Positions 45,058-53,777 are shown, numbered from the stretch's first letter. The stretch is DNA of 64,000 bases from Rhizorhapis sp036570425 (GCA_036570425.1 DATCYF010000017.1:119325-183324), one strand, 5' to 3'. A program made the numbers and translations. Notes: a model not told the origin generated them from the letters alone.

Positions 45058-46034
45058 AGCTCACTCCCCGCTCCAGCATTTTGCTCGTGCCAATGTGCGC
45101 CTGCGGACTTGCTCTGTCAGCGCCTGCGGCGGCTGAGACCTGCGGCGTTTCCGGCGCGACCACGGCAAGTATCGGCACATATAATCCATTTTCCAGCACC
45201 GGCTTCAATGAGGTGTCCATAACACTCACGCTGAACAGGCTCACACAGCCAGACGGTGGCAAAACCCGCAGCGTAAACTTTTTCCTTGTTGAACCTGCGG
45301 GGCAGACCGCACTCGACATCCGTTATCAAGGGCGGAATGTCGTGCATCCCCTTTCGCAGGCACCACGGCTTTCGCTGAATTCGCCAGCGTCCGGCACTAT
45401 CTATTACAATTTCAGTTCACCCAATAATCCCGACAGCGTGTCCCTGCCTCTGGTCATTAGCGTCCCTGCGGGCGTCGATCTGACAGCGGGGCGACCCCTT
45501 ACCTTTGATATAGCTTATATCTGCGACGCTGTGGCTGGTATGGATCGGGTCGAGTTTCGGATGATCCTGGCTCAGGCACTCACCGTCAGGATCAATGTGG
45601 CCAGCGCGCTTCAGGCAAGCTGGGCGGGCCCGGCCCTCAATTTCGGAGAGATCGGCGATCTCGACAATGTTGCCGCGTCTCAGCGCAGTGTTGAGGGTGC
45701 AGTCAGAGTCGCAAGCTCCGGTCCCTACAAGGTGCGCGTCAGTTCGGCCAACGGCTACCGCATGACCTATGCTGGCGGGTCGCCCGACAATCCCCAGCAG
45801 CGGATCAACTATTCGGCTAGCTTTCTCGGCAGCATCGCCTCACCGCAGTCTCCGACAACATTAACAGCTCTGTGCAGCCGGGCCGGACTTTCGGGCGAGA
45901 ATTTGCCGCTCCGGGTGCGCCTTTTGGAAGGCGGCAGCGACAAGGTCGCAGCACCTGAATATAAAGATACCCTGACGATTACGGTTACGCCTCTGGCGGC
46001 CTCATATAGCGGTGCCGTGCAGGACTGTCCCTAA
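45054..46034 (+). CDS. Csu-type tip adhesin/pilin with two SCPU-like domains
   Basis: 326 residues with a signal peptide (RSSILLVPMCACGLALSAPAAA). Two SCPU-like domains can be seen: the first from AETCGVSGATTASIGTYNPF to YICDAV, the second from QALTVRINVASALQASW to the end, with the polymerisation strand YKDTLTITVTPL. A two-domain subunit last in a Csu operon matches the CsuE position (tip adhesin). It overlaps the usher gene by four bases. Surface attachment to abiotic material is the known role of Csu pili; the ligand here is unknown. Confidence 0.75.
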   Translation: MKLTPRSSILLVPMCACGLALSAPAAAETCGVSGATTASIGTYNPFSSTGFNEVSITLTLNRLTQPDGGKTRSVNFFLVEPAGQTALDIRYQGRNVVHPLSQAPRLSLNSPASGTIYYNFSSPNNPDSVSLPLVISVPAGVDLTAGRPLTFDIAYICDAVAGMDRVEFRMILAQALTVRINVASALQASWAGPALNFGEIGDLDNVAASQRSVEGAVRVASSGPYKVRVSSANGYRMTYAGGSPDNPQQRINYSASFLGSIASPQSPTTLTALCSRAGLSGENLPLRVRLLEGGSDKVAAPEYKDTLTITVTPLAASYSGAVQDCP

Positions 46035-46058
46035 TGACCGGCACCAAACGGGCCCAAC

Positions 46059-46487
46059 CTACAAACCAGGCTGCATGCGCATGGTCACAGCTTGGGGGGC
46101 GGCGGCGCTTCCGTCGAATTGTAGAATGAGGTTGCGCTTGCGCCGATCAGGATGCGCCGACTGGCTGATGAGCGTGCGTCCGGAAGGATCAAGCATAACC
46201 GGTGCGTTATCGACAACTGCCAATCCCTGTATACCGGCAGCATGTTCCAGCCACACCTGATAGCTGCCGCCGTTGCATATTTCCTCCAGCGTACCGACGA
46301 AACGAACTGTCCCGGAGATGCCCTCCTCCGGATGCAGGTCTGGCGCTGAGGCCTGACAAATCACTGGCACCCAGCCTTCAACGCTGACAACGCTTTGTAC
46401 TCCACTAGCGTCCTGTGCAATGACAGGCGCGCCGACAAACGCCAAAACCGCCAGCAAGAAAGAGGAGGCGATCACGTTGACCTTCAT
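46059..46487 (-). CDS. Small secreted protein, possibly pilin-like
   Basis: 142 residues from ATG 46487, where a signal peptide starts (MKVNVIASSFLLAVLAFVGA, PVIAQD). The mature part is beta-rich, with two cysteines: EGWVPVICQASAPDLHPEEG and EEICNGGSYQVWLEHAAGIQ. The C-x-x-G-x-Y pattern and size recall SCPU/pilin domains. It is convergent with the pilus operon, 24 bp from the tip gene. It could be an extra subunit; function uncertain. Earlier in-frame ATGs exist but would bury the signal peptide. Confidence 0.55.
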   Translation of the reverse strand: MKVNVIASSFLLAVLAFVGAPVIAQDASGVQSVVSVEGWVPVICQASAPDLHPEEGISGTVRFVGTLEEICNGGSYQVWLEHAAGIQGLAVVDNAPVMLDPSGRTLISQSAHPDRRKRNLILQFDGSAAAPQAVTMRMQPGL

Positions 46488-46738
46488 TTCGGCACTCTGC
46501 ATCTCGGCACGTTGCCTTTCTGGAGCTGACAACAGAACGCCTGGCAAAAGGCTCATATCCGCAAACCCGGAAGTTGTTCCTCCATTAACGGCGCTGCCGT
46601 CGTAACCTTAAGGGACTGGCACGATGACAGCGAACTGCATCGTCGGCTCAACTTCGGCCATCGTCCTGGACGCAACGACGGCAACGCGTCGGTTAAGGGC
46701 GATATGAATCTTTAGGTCGCCCGGCAGTCCTGGACTGC

Positions 46739-49369
46739 TCAAGTCTCCAGCATCTCGCTGATCTTGTTAGCAAGGTCCGTCATCACGAAAGGTTTGGTAA
46801 TTACCTGCATTCCGGGCTGGAGATGGCCGTTTCCGACGGCCGCGTTTTCCGCGTAGCCCGTCACGAACAGAACCTTCAAATCGGGCCGTGACTCTCGAGC
46901 CGCGTCAGCGATTTGGCGACCATTCATACCCCCAGGCAGCCCCACGTCGGTGATGAGCAGATCAATCTGGATGTCCGATTGAAGGATCTTCAGCCCAGAG
47001 GGGCCATCATCGGCTTCAATTGCCGTATATCCTGCCTCCTCCAGAACTTCGACGATCAGCATACGTACGGTCGCCTCGTCGTCTATCACCAACACTGTCT
47101 CACCCGCACCCATTGCGACAATGTTGCCATCCATGGAATCGTGCTCGGGCGTCAAATCTCCGACGAACCGGGGAAGATAGAGGCACATGGTGGTGCCCTC
47201 GCCTACTTCCGAATAGACGCGTACCTGCCCCCCCGACTGACGCACGAAACCATGAATCATTGAAAGGCCCAGACCGGTCCCCTGACCAATGGGTTTGGTG
47301 GTGAAAAAGGGATCGAAGATGCGGTCGGCAATTTCCTTCGAAATACCGCTTCCGGTGTCAGTGACGCAAATTGACAGATATTGGCCCGGCGGCAGGTCGC
47401 GTTCGCGAGAGGCCCGGTCGTCAAGCCATTTGTTTGCGGTCTCAATCGTGAGTCGACCGCCGTCCGGCATAGCATCGCGCGCATTGATCGAGAGGTTCAG
47501 GAGTGCGCTTTCGAGCTGCGCGGGATCGACCTTGGTGAGCCATAGGCCGCCGGCGCCAACCACCTCCACCTTGATCTGCGGCCCTACCGTGCGCCGGATC
47601 AGGTCTTCCATGCCGAATATCAGCCGGTTCACGTCCATCGGCTTGGGATCGAGCGTCTGTCGGCGCGAGAAGGCAAGCAGGCGCTGGGTCAGTGCCGCGG
47701 CTCGTTGAGCCGACGTTTGCGCTCCCTGGATGAATCGCTCAATACCCTCAGTCCGTCCCTGAGCCAGTCGGCGCTCGATGATCTCCAGGCCGCCGCTGAT
47801 CCCGGCAAGAAGATTGTTGAAGTCGTGGGCAATACCCCCCGTCAGCTGTCCTACGGCTTCCATCTTCTGCGCTTGGCGAAGCGCCTCATGCGCTTGCGTC
47901 AGTTCGGCGGTGCGCTCGAGCACACGGTGTTCAAGTGTCTCGTTCGCTTCCTGAGCCCCACTGATGAGCCGCGAGTTTTCGACCGCAATAGCGGCTTGGG
48001 CGGCGAGGCCGACAATGATCTCCTCGTGCCGTGCTGTGAACCGAGCAGCCTCAGAATGCCCGAAAAAAAGGCCGCCGATTACTTCGCCCTCTCGAGAGAT
48101 GACGGGTACGGCGAGATGGCTTGTAACCGGTAGATGCCCTTCGGGCATGCCCTTGTTCGGTGCGTTGTGTCCGTATCGAGGATCAGCCTTGATGTCGTCG
48201 GAGCGGACAACCCCTTCTCCGCGGAAGGTCGGTGCGAAAATGGCGGTATTGCGCGGCATCGGGAATCTGGCGAATGCCTCGCGCGGTACACCGGACAGAC
48301 TGTACAGCATGTAGCTCTCGCCTGATCGATCGGCGACATTGTAGAAGAACGCACCGACCTCCGCCCCAGTTAGCTCCACGCCTGCATCGGTCACGAGCTG
48401 AACGATGCGTTCCAGATTCTTCTCCGCCACTGTGGCAGATGCAATCCGGTTCAGCGTCGCCAGCGCCCGGGTCTCCTCGCGTAAAGCTTCTTCGGCAACG
48501 TGGCCCATCGTAACGTCGAAGCCTTCGCAGAAGATGCCGTCAACACGACCGCTTTCGTCTTTCACCGGTTCATAAATGAAGTCCAGATATCGCTGCCCGG
48601 ATTGCGCGCCCGGATAATCAAGCCGGATTGGTAGCCGTTCAGCGACAAAGCGCTCCCCGGTCGCGTAGACTTTGTCCATCCATTCGTAAAAGCCCTGACC
48701 CTCGAGCTCCGGAAACGCTTGACGAACTGTTTTGCCCAGAAAGTCTCTATCTCCAAACATACGCCTATAGGCGTCGTTGACGAATTCGAATATGTGATCG
48801 GGCCCCCGAAGAATTGTGATGAAGCCTGGCGCCTGCTGGAAGAGCCGCCGCTGGCGAGCCGCCTCGGCTTCACGATTGCGCTCGTAAAGAATGCGTTCGG
48901 TCGTCTCATGTCCCTGATTGAACACGCCCGCGACAGCGCCGCTCTCCCCCCGGATCGGAGTGAAACTGTAGTTCCAATAGGTCTCGCGAACGGCACCATC
49001 TCGGACCATGGGAAGCATCCGGTCGAAAGTCGAGAAGCCCTCGCCTTCGGCGATCACCTTTTCAAACTGTGGTCCGATTACGTCCCAGATGTCTGCCCAT
49101 ACTTCTCGGGCTGGCCGCCCTAAAGCCTTTGGGTGTCGCTCGGCCGGGACGGGAGCCCATGCGTCATTGTAGAGGAGGCGCAGCTCCGGCCCCCAATAGA
49201 TGGCGGTCGGAAAGCTGGAATGCAGGCAGATACTGAGCGCGGAACGCAGCGATTGCGGCCATCCGCCGGGAACGCCAAGCGGGGTAGCAGCCCAATCGAA
49301 GCGGCGGATGCGGTCTCCCATTTCTCCGCCGCCAGTAAGGAAGTCTAGAATTTCTGGTAATTCTGGCAT
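46739..49369 (-). CDS. Hybrid histidine kinase (PAS-PAS-GAF-HisKA-HATPase-REC)
   Basis: 876 residues, no membrane segments, so a cytoplasmic sensor. Two PAS-like domains (~20-160, FPTAIYWGPELRLLYNDAWA; ~165-300, FITILRGPDHIFEFVNDAYR), a GAF domain (~310-475), a dimerisation domain with phospho-acceptor His in VGQLTGGIAHDFNNLLAG, an ATPase with N box NLSINARDAMPDG and G boxes DTGSGI and GQGTGLGLSM, and a receiver with phospho-Asp in LLITDVGLPGGMNG. The output partner is not adjacent. Such soluble hybrid kinases in sphingomonads often respond to light, redox or general stress; the signal here is unknown. Confidence 0.93.
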   Translation of the reverse strand: MPELPEILDFLTGGGEMGDRIRRFDWAATPLGVPGGWPQSLRSALSICLHSSFPTAIYWGPELRLLYNDAWAPVPAERHPKALGRPAREVWADIWDVIGPQFEKVIAEGEGFSTFDRMLPMVRDGAVRETYWNYSFTPIRGESGAVAGVFNQGHETTERILYERNREAEAARQRRLFQQAPGFITILRGPDHIFEFVNDAYRRMFGDRDFLGKTVRQAFPELEGQGFYEWMDKVYATGERFVAERLPIRLDYPGAQSGQRYLDFIYEPVKDESGRVDGIFCEGFDVTMGHVAEEALREETRALATLNRIASATVAEKNLERIVQLVTDAGVELTGAEVGAFFYNVADRSGESYMLYSLSGVPREAFARFPMPRNTAIFAPTFRGEGVVRSDDIKADPRYGHNAPNKGMPEGHLPVTSHLAVPVISREGEVIGGLFFGHSEAARFTARHEEIIVGLAAQAAIAVENSRLISGAQEANETLEHRVLERTAELTQAHEALRQAQKMEAVGQLTGGIAHDFNNLLAGISGGLEIIERRLAQGRTEGIERFIQGAQTSAQRAAALTQRLLAFSRRQTLDPKPMDVNRLIFGMEDLIRRTVGPQIKVEVVGAGGLWLTKVDPAQLESALLNLSINARDAMPDGGRLTIETANKWLDDRASRERDLPPGQYLSICVTDTGSGISKEIADRIFDPFFTTKPIGQGTGLGLSMIHGFVRQSGGQVRVYSEVGEGTTMCLYLPRFVGDLTPEHDSMDGNIVAMGAGETVLVIDDEATVRMLIVEVLEEAGYTAIEADDGPSGLKILQSDIQIDLLITDVGLPGGMNGRQIADAARESRPDLKVLFVTGYAENAAVGNGHLQPGMQVITKPFVMTDLANKISEMLET

Positions 49370-49990
49370 CGCACGGTCCGTTTCAACTGCTTAGCTATTT
49401 TCTCTCGACAATGAGAGAGGGCGTAGAAAGTTCTGAATTGACGTCCTCTTACGCCGCCAGGAACGGCATCTGAACAATCGGCCAATTACCAGACGCATAT
49501 CCGCGAGTTCGGAAACCGCTCGGCAACCGGAGAATGAGACGATGTAGCGCGCGTATCTGGCCGCGTGAAGCAGGAATCCGCTGGCGAGGCAGGCCACGGA
49601 CGCTGGCTGTGGGCAAGATGTGCAGCGCTTTAGAGCGAAACGACAGCGGGATATCACCGTCGTTATCCCTATCGCGCTCACCCGCTCAAGGCCGCCGCCT
49701 ATCGCACGCGGAGGGCTGAGGCGTTGGGGATAGAATGGACCCAAACCCCGATCGCGACCTTGTCAGCGCCCAGAGGCAAGGCACATCCCTGCATATATCG
49801 CGGTTTTGTGTTGCAGGATGTTCGACCAATGCCAAACAGTCCGTGCTCGTAACATGGCTGCCGCGCGCTTGGCGCAGGCGCAGAGATTCGCGATCTGATT
49901 ATGGTGGGCAGGGTCGAGGTTTTCATCGTGAAGGGAATTGGCACTTTCATTGCTGATAAGATGGAAGGTGAGTGGAGTGCTCAATCAGCG
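49370..49990. other. Gene-poor intergenic region
   Basis: About 620 bp upstream of the histidine kinase gene. Several open frames of 60-117 codons exist on both strands but none has a plausible RBS plus a recognisable protein; I regard them as chance. The first 100 bp beside 49370 should contain the kinase promoter. I see no repeat or remnant that I can name. Confidence 0.4.
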
Positions 49991-50015
49991 AAAGGGCGGC
50001 AGTGCGCCGCCCTTT
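49991..50015 (-). terminator. Strong hairpin terminator of the PRC-barrel gene
   Basis: Perfect 10-bp stem AAAGGGCGGC (49991-50000) / GCCGCCCTTT (50006-50015), with a 5-nt loop, six bases past the stop of the minus-strand PRC-barrel gene. The arms end in AAA/TTT, so a U-rich tail is present in either direction. Confidence 0.85.
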
Positions 50016-50020
50016 ACGTT

Positions 50021-50392
50021 CTACCAGATATATGGCTGCCCGTAGTAGCCATAGACCTGCTCGCCATAAGCCCGATCAAAGCGCGGCTCTGCTCCCGAGC
50101 GATAAGAAGGAGCTTTTTCGAGCATTGCTTTATCGAGATCGACGACATAGCCGCCCTGATCAGTGTCGTAGGTCAATACTTTCCAAGGTAACGGGTGATA
50201 GCTTTCACCAATCCCTAGAAACCCGCCGAATGACATGACCGCATATTCAACGGTGCCCTCGCGCTTGTTGACCATGAAGTTGTAGACTGAACCAAGTCGT
50301 TCGCCTTGCCGATTGTAAACCGCTGTGCCTTCGACCTTGTTAGAGGCGATGAGACGATTGGTCTCGTCCGTTTCGGTGGCGTCCTGGGCCAT
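50021..50392 (-). CDS. PRC-barrel domain protein
   Basis: 123 residues from ATG 50392 (AGGAG seven bases before; the ATG at 50398 is too close). The PRC barrel spans ~17-90 (GTAVYNRQGERLGSVYNFMV, EYAVMSFGGFLGIGESYHPL, PWKVLTYD). The C-terminal tail is Tyr/Gly-rich (GEQVYGYYGQPYIW). PRC-barrel proteins of this sort are commonly stress-induced in alphaproteobacteria; the role is unknown. Upstream a GGACA-N16-CGTT sequence (50442-50418) weakly resembles an EcfG promoter. A strong terminator follows. Confidence 0.88.
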   Translation of the reverse strand: MAQDATETDETNRLIASNKVEGTAVYNRQGERLGSVYNFMVNKREGTVEYAVMSFGGFLGIGESYHPLPWKVLTYDTDQGGYVVDLDKAMLEKAPSYRSGAEPRFDRAYGEQVYGYYGQPYIW

Positions 50393-50507
50393 ATGCATTC
50401 TCCTTTACCTTGTCATCAACGCGGGGCGAGCAAATCGTGTCCACGCTTGCGATGGGCGGCGGCTCCTATGTGACGAACGTCAAAATGCAAGGAAGCCGCG
50501 CGCGCCC

Positions 50508-51116
50508 TCACCCGGGAAATGGTCTCTCCTTGAGCAAGGTTGCCAAGTGAGCCGCATTGGCCGCGAGCATCTTGGCAGTCTTGGCGACCGGCTCGGGTGT
50601 TTCGGCCAGATCCTTGAAGTCCACCGATCCCATCGCCTCGCCTACCCAGTAGCAAGCCGCCACAGCCGGAATGGTCCAGCCAACATCATTCAGCGCCTGA
50701 AAGAGCTGGGCCGAAATGGCATGCGCACCATCTTCATTGCCCACGATCGCCACGACCGCAACTTTCGAGTAGCTGGGCATCCGTCCCTGATCGTCCGTTT
50801 CGCTGAGAAAAGCGTCCATCCGTTCCAGCACGCGCTTTGCTATACTCGAAGGCTGACCAAGCCAGACCGGCGTACCGAACACCAATATATCGGCGGTCAG
50901 GATCTGCGCGCGCAGCTTCGGCCAATCGTCACCTTCGCCCTCATCTGACGTGACACCGGGCAGGACGTTGTGATCGACGATGCGGATTGTAGGCGCGATC
51001 TCCACCGCTTTGTCCTTTAAGGCATTGTCAATCAGCCCTATCATCTTGTCGGTAGAACTCGGCTCGTCGGAGCTACGCTTCAGCGTGCAATTGATCGGTT
51101 GTGCCCTCAGCGTCAT
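50508..51116 (-). CDS. Flavodoxin-like NADPH-dependent FMN reductase family protein
   Basis: 202 residues. The flavodoxin-like fold is visible: NCTLKRSSDEPSSTDKMIGL (phosphate loop region, without the usual S-x-R-x-x-S), then AQILTADILVFGTPVWLGQP, the FMN-ring loop typical of the NAD(P)H-dependent FMN reductase family, and VVAIVGNEDGAHAISAQLFQ. It would reduce flavins or quinones with NAD(P)H, possibly in redox stress. RBS AGGA lies upstream of ATG 51116. It is flanked by stress-type small genes on the same strand. Confidence 0.85.
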   Translation of the reverse strand: MTLRAQPINCTLKRSSDEPSSTDKMIGLIDNALKDKAVEIAPTIRIVDHNVLPGVTSDEGEGDDWPKLRAQILTADILVFGTPVWLGQPSSIAKRVLERMDAFLSETDDQGRMPSYSKVAVVAIVGNEDGAHAISAQLFQALNDVGWTIPAVAACYWVGEAMGSVDFKDLAETPEPVAKTAKMLAANAAHLATLLKERPFPG

Positions 51117-51285
51117 TATCGGCTCGTCCTTTCTTCATAAAAGGGTTTGCCCCTTTTTCAGGCAATCGGCGATTGACATGCTGCCGCCACGCCTCGGTCC
51201 AAGGATCGCATCAGCGGGATCGAGATGTTGGTCGAATACAGTCCATTCACTCTCTCGATAAACATAGGATCACGAAATTTGGGGA

Positions 51286-51636
51286 TCACGAAATTTGGCT
51301 CCCAGGCGTGGGTTTGGGTGTGACGGCAAGCTCCGCCGCGAGTTTGTCGAGTTCGCCTCTGACAGACTCGAAGGTCGGGAGATTCTGCGTTTCGAGATGT
51401 TCCTCCAGCCCGTTTGCTTTGCTTCGCTCGCAAGCTTCGCGAAAAGCCAGAAGCATGGTGCCGGACGATCTCGCTCCTGTTATTCCGTCGCGCTCGACGG
51501 CTACGCGGCGTCTAACTTCCTCGACACCATCCCTGCGAAACACGGCATGATCGTCAGGATTGTCGTCCAGCACCGGCCGGAAAAGCTGCTGCTCCAGAAA
51601 TTCCGCAATCCGCCGTCTGTTTTCAGCCTCGGCCAT
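51286..51636 (-). CDS. Conserved hypothetical protein (116 aa)
   Basis: MAEAENRRRIAEFLEQQLFR opens the protein; ATG 51636 has GAGAGGA eight bases upstream. A charged helical protein: PVLDDNPDDHAVFRRDGVEE, then ERSKANGLEEHLETQNLPTF and ESVRGELDKLAAELAV. The beginning (FLEQ...FRPVLD-x-xPDD) and the ending (LPTxxxxRxELxxLAxELGV-like) recall a family of sphingomonad proteins with no known function. Cytoplasmic; no motif of catalysis visible. Confidence 0.6.
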   Translation of the reverse strand: MAEAENRRRIAEFLEQQLFRPVLDDNPDDHAVFRRDGVEEVRRRVAVERDGITGARSSGTMLLAFREACERSKANGLEEHLETQNLPTFESVRGELDKLAAELAVTPKPTPGSQIS

Positions 51637-51689
51637 GTCCAAAATCCTCTCTTTAAATCTGCCGACGTGCGGTAAGGCGAGCTGTGCAT

Positions 51690-51998
51690 TTAGTGCGTGC
51701 GAATGTCAGTTGCGCCGGATTCACGTAGCGCAGCACATACGACGTCCTTCTGGTCGTCTGAAATATCGATGGAGAGTTCGACCCTCCCATGTAATGCCGA
51801 GTCATCCCGCCGATCGGTTCCCGGATCACCCGCAGCCGCATCAGCTCCTGCCACTTCTGTACCAGCAGTGTTTTCATCCGTGGCTGATTGAACAAATATA
51901 TCGGTACGTTCGACTCCATGCTCTTGAGTCAGATGCTCAAGCGCAAGGTCAGCCTCCCGCCGGGAGGAAAAGCACGCATTGATTGTCTGCATAGCCAT
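51690..51998 (-). CDS. Conserved hypothetical protein (102 aa), betaalpha-type sensor-like fold
   Basis: MQTINACFSSRREADLALEH opens a ferredoxin-like betaalphabeta pattern (strand TINACF, helix SRREADLALEHLTQEHG, strand DIFVQSA). It is separated by a flexible acidic linker from a second strand-helix unit (RVELSIDISDDQKDVVCAAL, RESGATDIRTH). AAAGGAG lies seven bases before ATG 51998, inside the end of the upstream small gene, indicating an operon with it. Function unknown; heavy-metal-associated or general stress proteins show a similar outline but no metal Cys pair is seen. Confidence 0.6.
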   Translation of the reverse strand: MAMQTINACFSSRREADLALEHLTQEHGVERTDIFVQSATDENTAGTEVAGADAAAGDPGTDRRDDSALHGRVELSIDISDDQKDVVCAALRESGATDIRTH

Positions 51999-52001
51999 GT
52001 T

Positions 52002-52163
52002 CTATGCTCCTTTCTTGTGACCGCCCGTGCGGTCTGCGTTCCGGTTTCCTTCGAGGCTTTCCACGTCCGTATTGCCGGTTGCTGCTTTGTTGGGATTACG
52101 GTCATCAGGCGTGGTCCGGTGACTTTTCGCGCCTTTGCTGCCTTCGCTTTGCTTCCGTTCCAT
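52002..52163 (-). CDS. Small hydrophilic protein (53 aa)
   Basis: MERKQSEGSKGAKSHRTTPD, followed by DRNPNKAATGNTDVESLEGN and a basic end. ATG 52163 has a near-perfect RBS (AAGGAG, spacing six), and the stop is three bases before the next gene, whose RBS lies within this reading frame. So a 53-residue, probably disordered protein is translated ahead of the 102-aa protein. It resembles the small disordered proteins of stress regulons in composition. No family recognised. Confidence 0.55.
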   Translation of the reverse strand: MERKQSEGSKGAKSHRTTPDDRNPNKAATGNTDVESLEGNRNADRTGGHKKGA

Positions 52164-52392
52164 GCTGGTCTCCTTCAATCTGATCAGTTGTTGGAGTCAC
52201 GTTGCTCCCCCGTTCAACCGCCCGTTTGGACAGCAGTTCCGTCAAATGCCCGATTGAAGGAAAACGCCCGGAAGTGACGACAGTCATCACGTCCTCGGCA
52301 CTGCGCACGGCAAGAACAAGCGACCAGCTTTTCTCCGCACGTTCGGTGGCCGAAATCGGCGTGCCTCTTCTTGATAGTTTGAGCGAGCGCAT
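52105..52392 (-). CDS. Doubtful hypothetical ORF
   Basis: 95 codons from ATG 52392: MRSLKLSRRGTPISATERAE, then SWSLVLAVRSAEDVMTVVTS and HLTELLSKRAVERGSN, and a charged tail. The composition is protein-like (alternating helix, strand), but the start lacks a proper RBS, and the 3' end overlaps the well-supported 53-aa gene by 59 bp in another frame. It may be a small gene or chance. The opposite strand also has an open frame here without an RBS. Confidence 0.3.
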   Translation of the reverse strand: MRSLKLSRRGTPISATERAEKSWSLVLAVRSAEDVMTVVTSGRFPSIGHLTELLSKRAVERGSNVTPTTDQIEGDQHGTEAKRRQQRREKSPDHA

Positions 52393-52668
52393 GTGCGGCA
52401 CGGCTCAACCGAAGGCAGCTCCTCCGGGCGTGTGGGCGGGGAACCGCAATGATTGTGCCGCGCTTCGCCTGAAAGCCCCTGACATGATGCCCGACGATGA
52501 CCAACGAAACTCTCGAATCGGTGAGCCGCCTCTTCCGAACAGCAACAGCAGGCGCCCGGCACGATCAAGCGCTGACCTGACCGTGCGAGGAGAGTTGTCG
52601 CGGCTCGGGACGACTCGAAAACAAGACTAGATTTCAACGGTCCAGTGAACAGAAGAAGGAGAGCAAGG

Positions 52669-52902
52669 ATGCGCGAGAACATTGGTCAGGGCGATGCCGA
52701 GAACAATCTGCGCGATCCGACGGTCAGAGAGCATGAAGCCGAACGGGGCCAGCGTGTGTCCAATCCAAAGCCCGGCGATAAGGCGGAGATCGGCGGCGAT
52801 GCTCGCGCCGTTGGTGAAGACCCCTCGCCCGACCATCGCGCGCGGGGCGAGACCTTGCGAACCGATCAGGCACCGCCGCTGGGCACAGAACAGGGATCAT
52901 GA
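52669..52902 (+). CDS. Small acidic, disordered protein (77 aa)
   Basis: MRENIGQGDAENNLRDPTVR opens a hydrophilic, Gly/Asp/Glu-rich protein ending APPLGTEQGS. AAGGAG lies seven bases before ATG 52669. It has no hydrophobic core and looks like a stress-induced disordered (hydrophilin-like) protein. It directly precedes the possible 2H phosphoesterase gene, four bases away, suggesting co-transcription. Function unknown. Confidence 0.6.
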   Translation: MRENIGQGDAENNLRDPTVREHEAERGQRVSNPKPGDKAEIGGDARAVGEDPSPDHRARGETLRTDQAPPLGTEQGS

Positions 52903-52905
52903 GCG

Positions 52906-53280
52906 ATGACGGTCACTGGCTGGAAGCTCGATCCGGAAGAACGCGGTCGACTGCTTGAGCGGTTTCCGCCGGCTTGGCCCGACGTCATTGCTGACCATAT
53001 CACGCTCAAGTCCGGTGCAGCGGCGCGCGAGCGGCTGCCGTGCGAAACCCACGCCGAGATCGTCGGCGGCATCGATGATGGCGAAGGTCTACAGGCAATG
53101 GTGGTCTCGATTGCCGGGACCACCGATCGGCCCGACGGCAGTACCTATCACATCACCTGGTCGCTCGACCGCAGCCGGGGTCGCAAAGCTGTCCAGAGCA
53201 ATGACGTGATCGCCGCGCGGGGTTGGCGGCCGCTCGATGCGCCGGTTCCGATCCGGATCATCCCGGCGAGGTTCGGCTGA
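52906..53280 (+). CDS. Putative minimal 2H phosphoesterase-like protein
   Basis: 124 residues. Two H-h-T-h motifs are visible: DHITLKSG (His31, Thr33) and YHITWSL (His82, Thr84), 51 residues apart, the pattern of 2H phosphoesterases (LigT, and the cyclic phosphodiesterase domain of tRNA ligases). Between them is HAEIVGGIDDGEGLQAMVVS; after the second comes KAVQSNDVIAARGW. Such enzymes open 2',3'-cyclic phosphates or process RNA ends. At 124 residues it is shorter than LigT (about 175). Its TGA overlaps the ATG of the HAD gene by one base, so the two are translated together. Activity is inferred, not shown. Confidence 0.55.
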   Translation: MTVTGWKLDPEERGRLLERFPPAWPDVIADHITLKSGAAARERLPCETHAEIVGGIDDGEGLQAMVVSIAGTTDRPDGSTYHITWSLDRSRGRKAVQSNDVIAARGWRPLDAPVPIRIIPARFG

Positions 53281-53777
53281 TGCAGCTCTTCCTCGATTGC
53301 GATGGCGTGCTCGCCGATTTCGACCGTAGTGCCGAGCATATCCTCGGTATGCCGCCGCGCGCATTCCAGAAGCGCCATGGTCTGCCAGCCTTCTGGAAGC
53401 GGCTTGCCAAGGCGGGCGACTTCTATGCCACCCTGCCATTGCTGCCGGACGCGCGTCACCTGTTCCAGGCAGTTGCGCATCTCCATCCAATCATCCTGAC
53501 GGGCTGCCCGCGCGGAAACTGGGCGGAGGCGCAGAAGGAGCGCTGGGTTGCCGAGCATTTTCCCGGCACGCAAATCATCACCTGCATGGCTGTCGACAAG
53601 CGCCGCCATGCCCAGGCTGGCGACATCCTCGTCGATGACACGCTCAAGCACCGGCATCTCTGGGAAGAAGCCGGTGGGACGTTCGTGCATCATCGCAATG
53701 CCGAGGACACGCTGGCCGAATTGCGTGCGCTCGGCTTGCCGGTGCGCGAGCCTCTTGAGGTGTCGGAGCATGACTGA
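53280..53777 (+). CDS. HAD-like 5'-nucleotidase family protein
   Basis: 165 residues from ATG 53280, in a TGATG overlap with the previous gene. HAD motif I is LFLDCDGVLADFD at the N-terminus (both Asp present), motif II is the Thr in PIILTGCPRGNW, and motif IV is GDILVDDTLKHRHLW. The pattern and size match 5'(3')-deoxyribonucleotidase-type HAD phosphatases. It would remove phosphate from a nucleotide or phosphorylated RNA end. The coupling to a 2H-like protein suggests both act on the same nucleotide substrate. Confidence 0.8.
   Translation: MQLFLDCDGVLADFDRSAEHILGMPPRAFQKRHGLPAFWKRLAKAGDFYATLPLLPDARHLFQAVAHLHPIILTGCPRGNWAEAQKERWVAEHFPGTQIITCMAVDKRRHAQAGDILVDDTLKHRHLWEEAGGTFVHHRNAEDTLAELRALGLPVREPLEVSEHD

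Noticed and set aside
49391..49744. 117-codon minus-strand ORF beside the histidine kinase gene
   Set aside because: Cys/Arg/Ser-rich composition unlike a folded protein and no RBS; treated as chance.
52202..52630. 142-codon plus-strand ORF
   Set aside because: No RBS, low-complexity Arg/Ser/Pro content, and antisense to other candidate frames.
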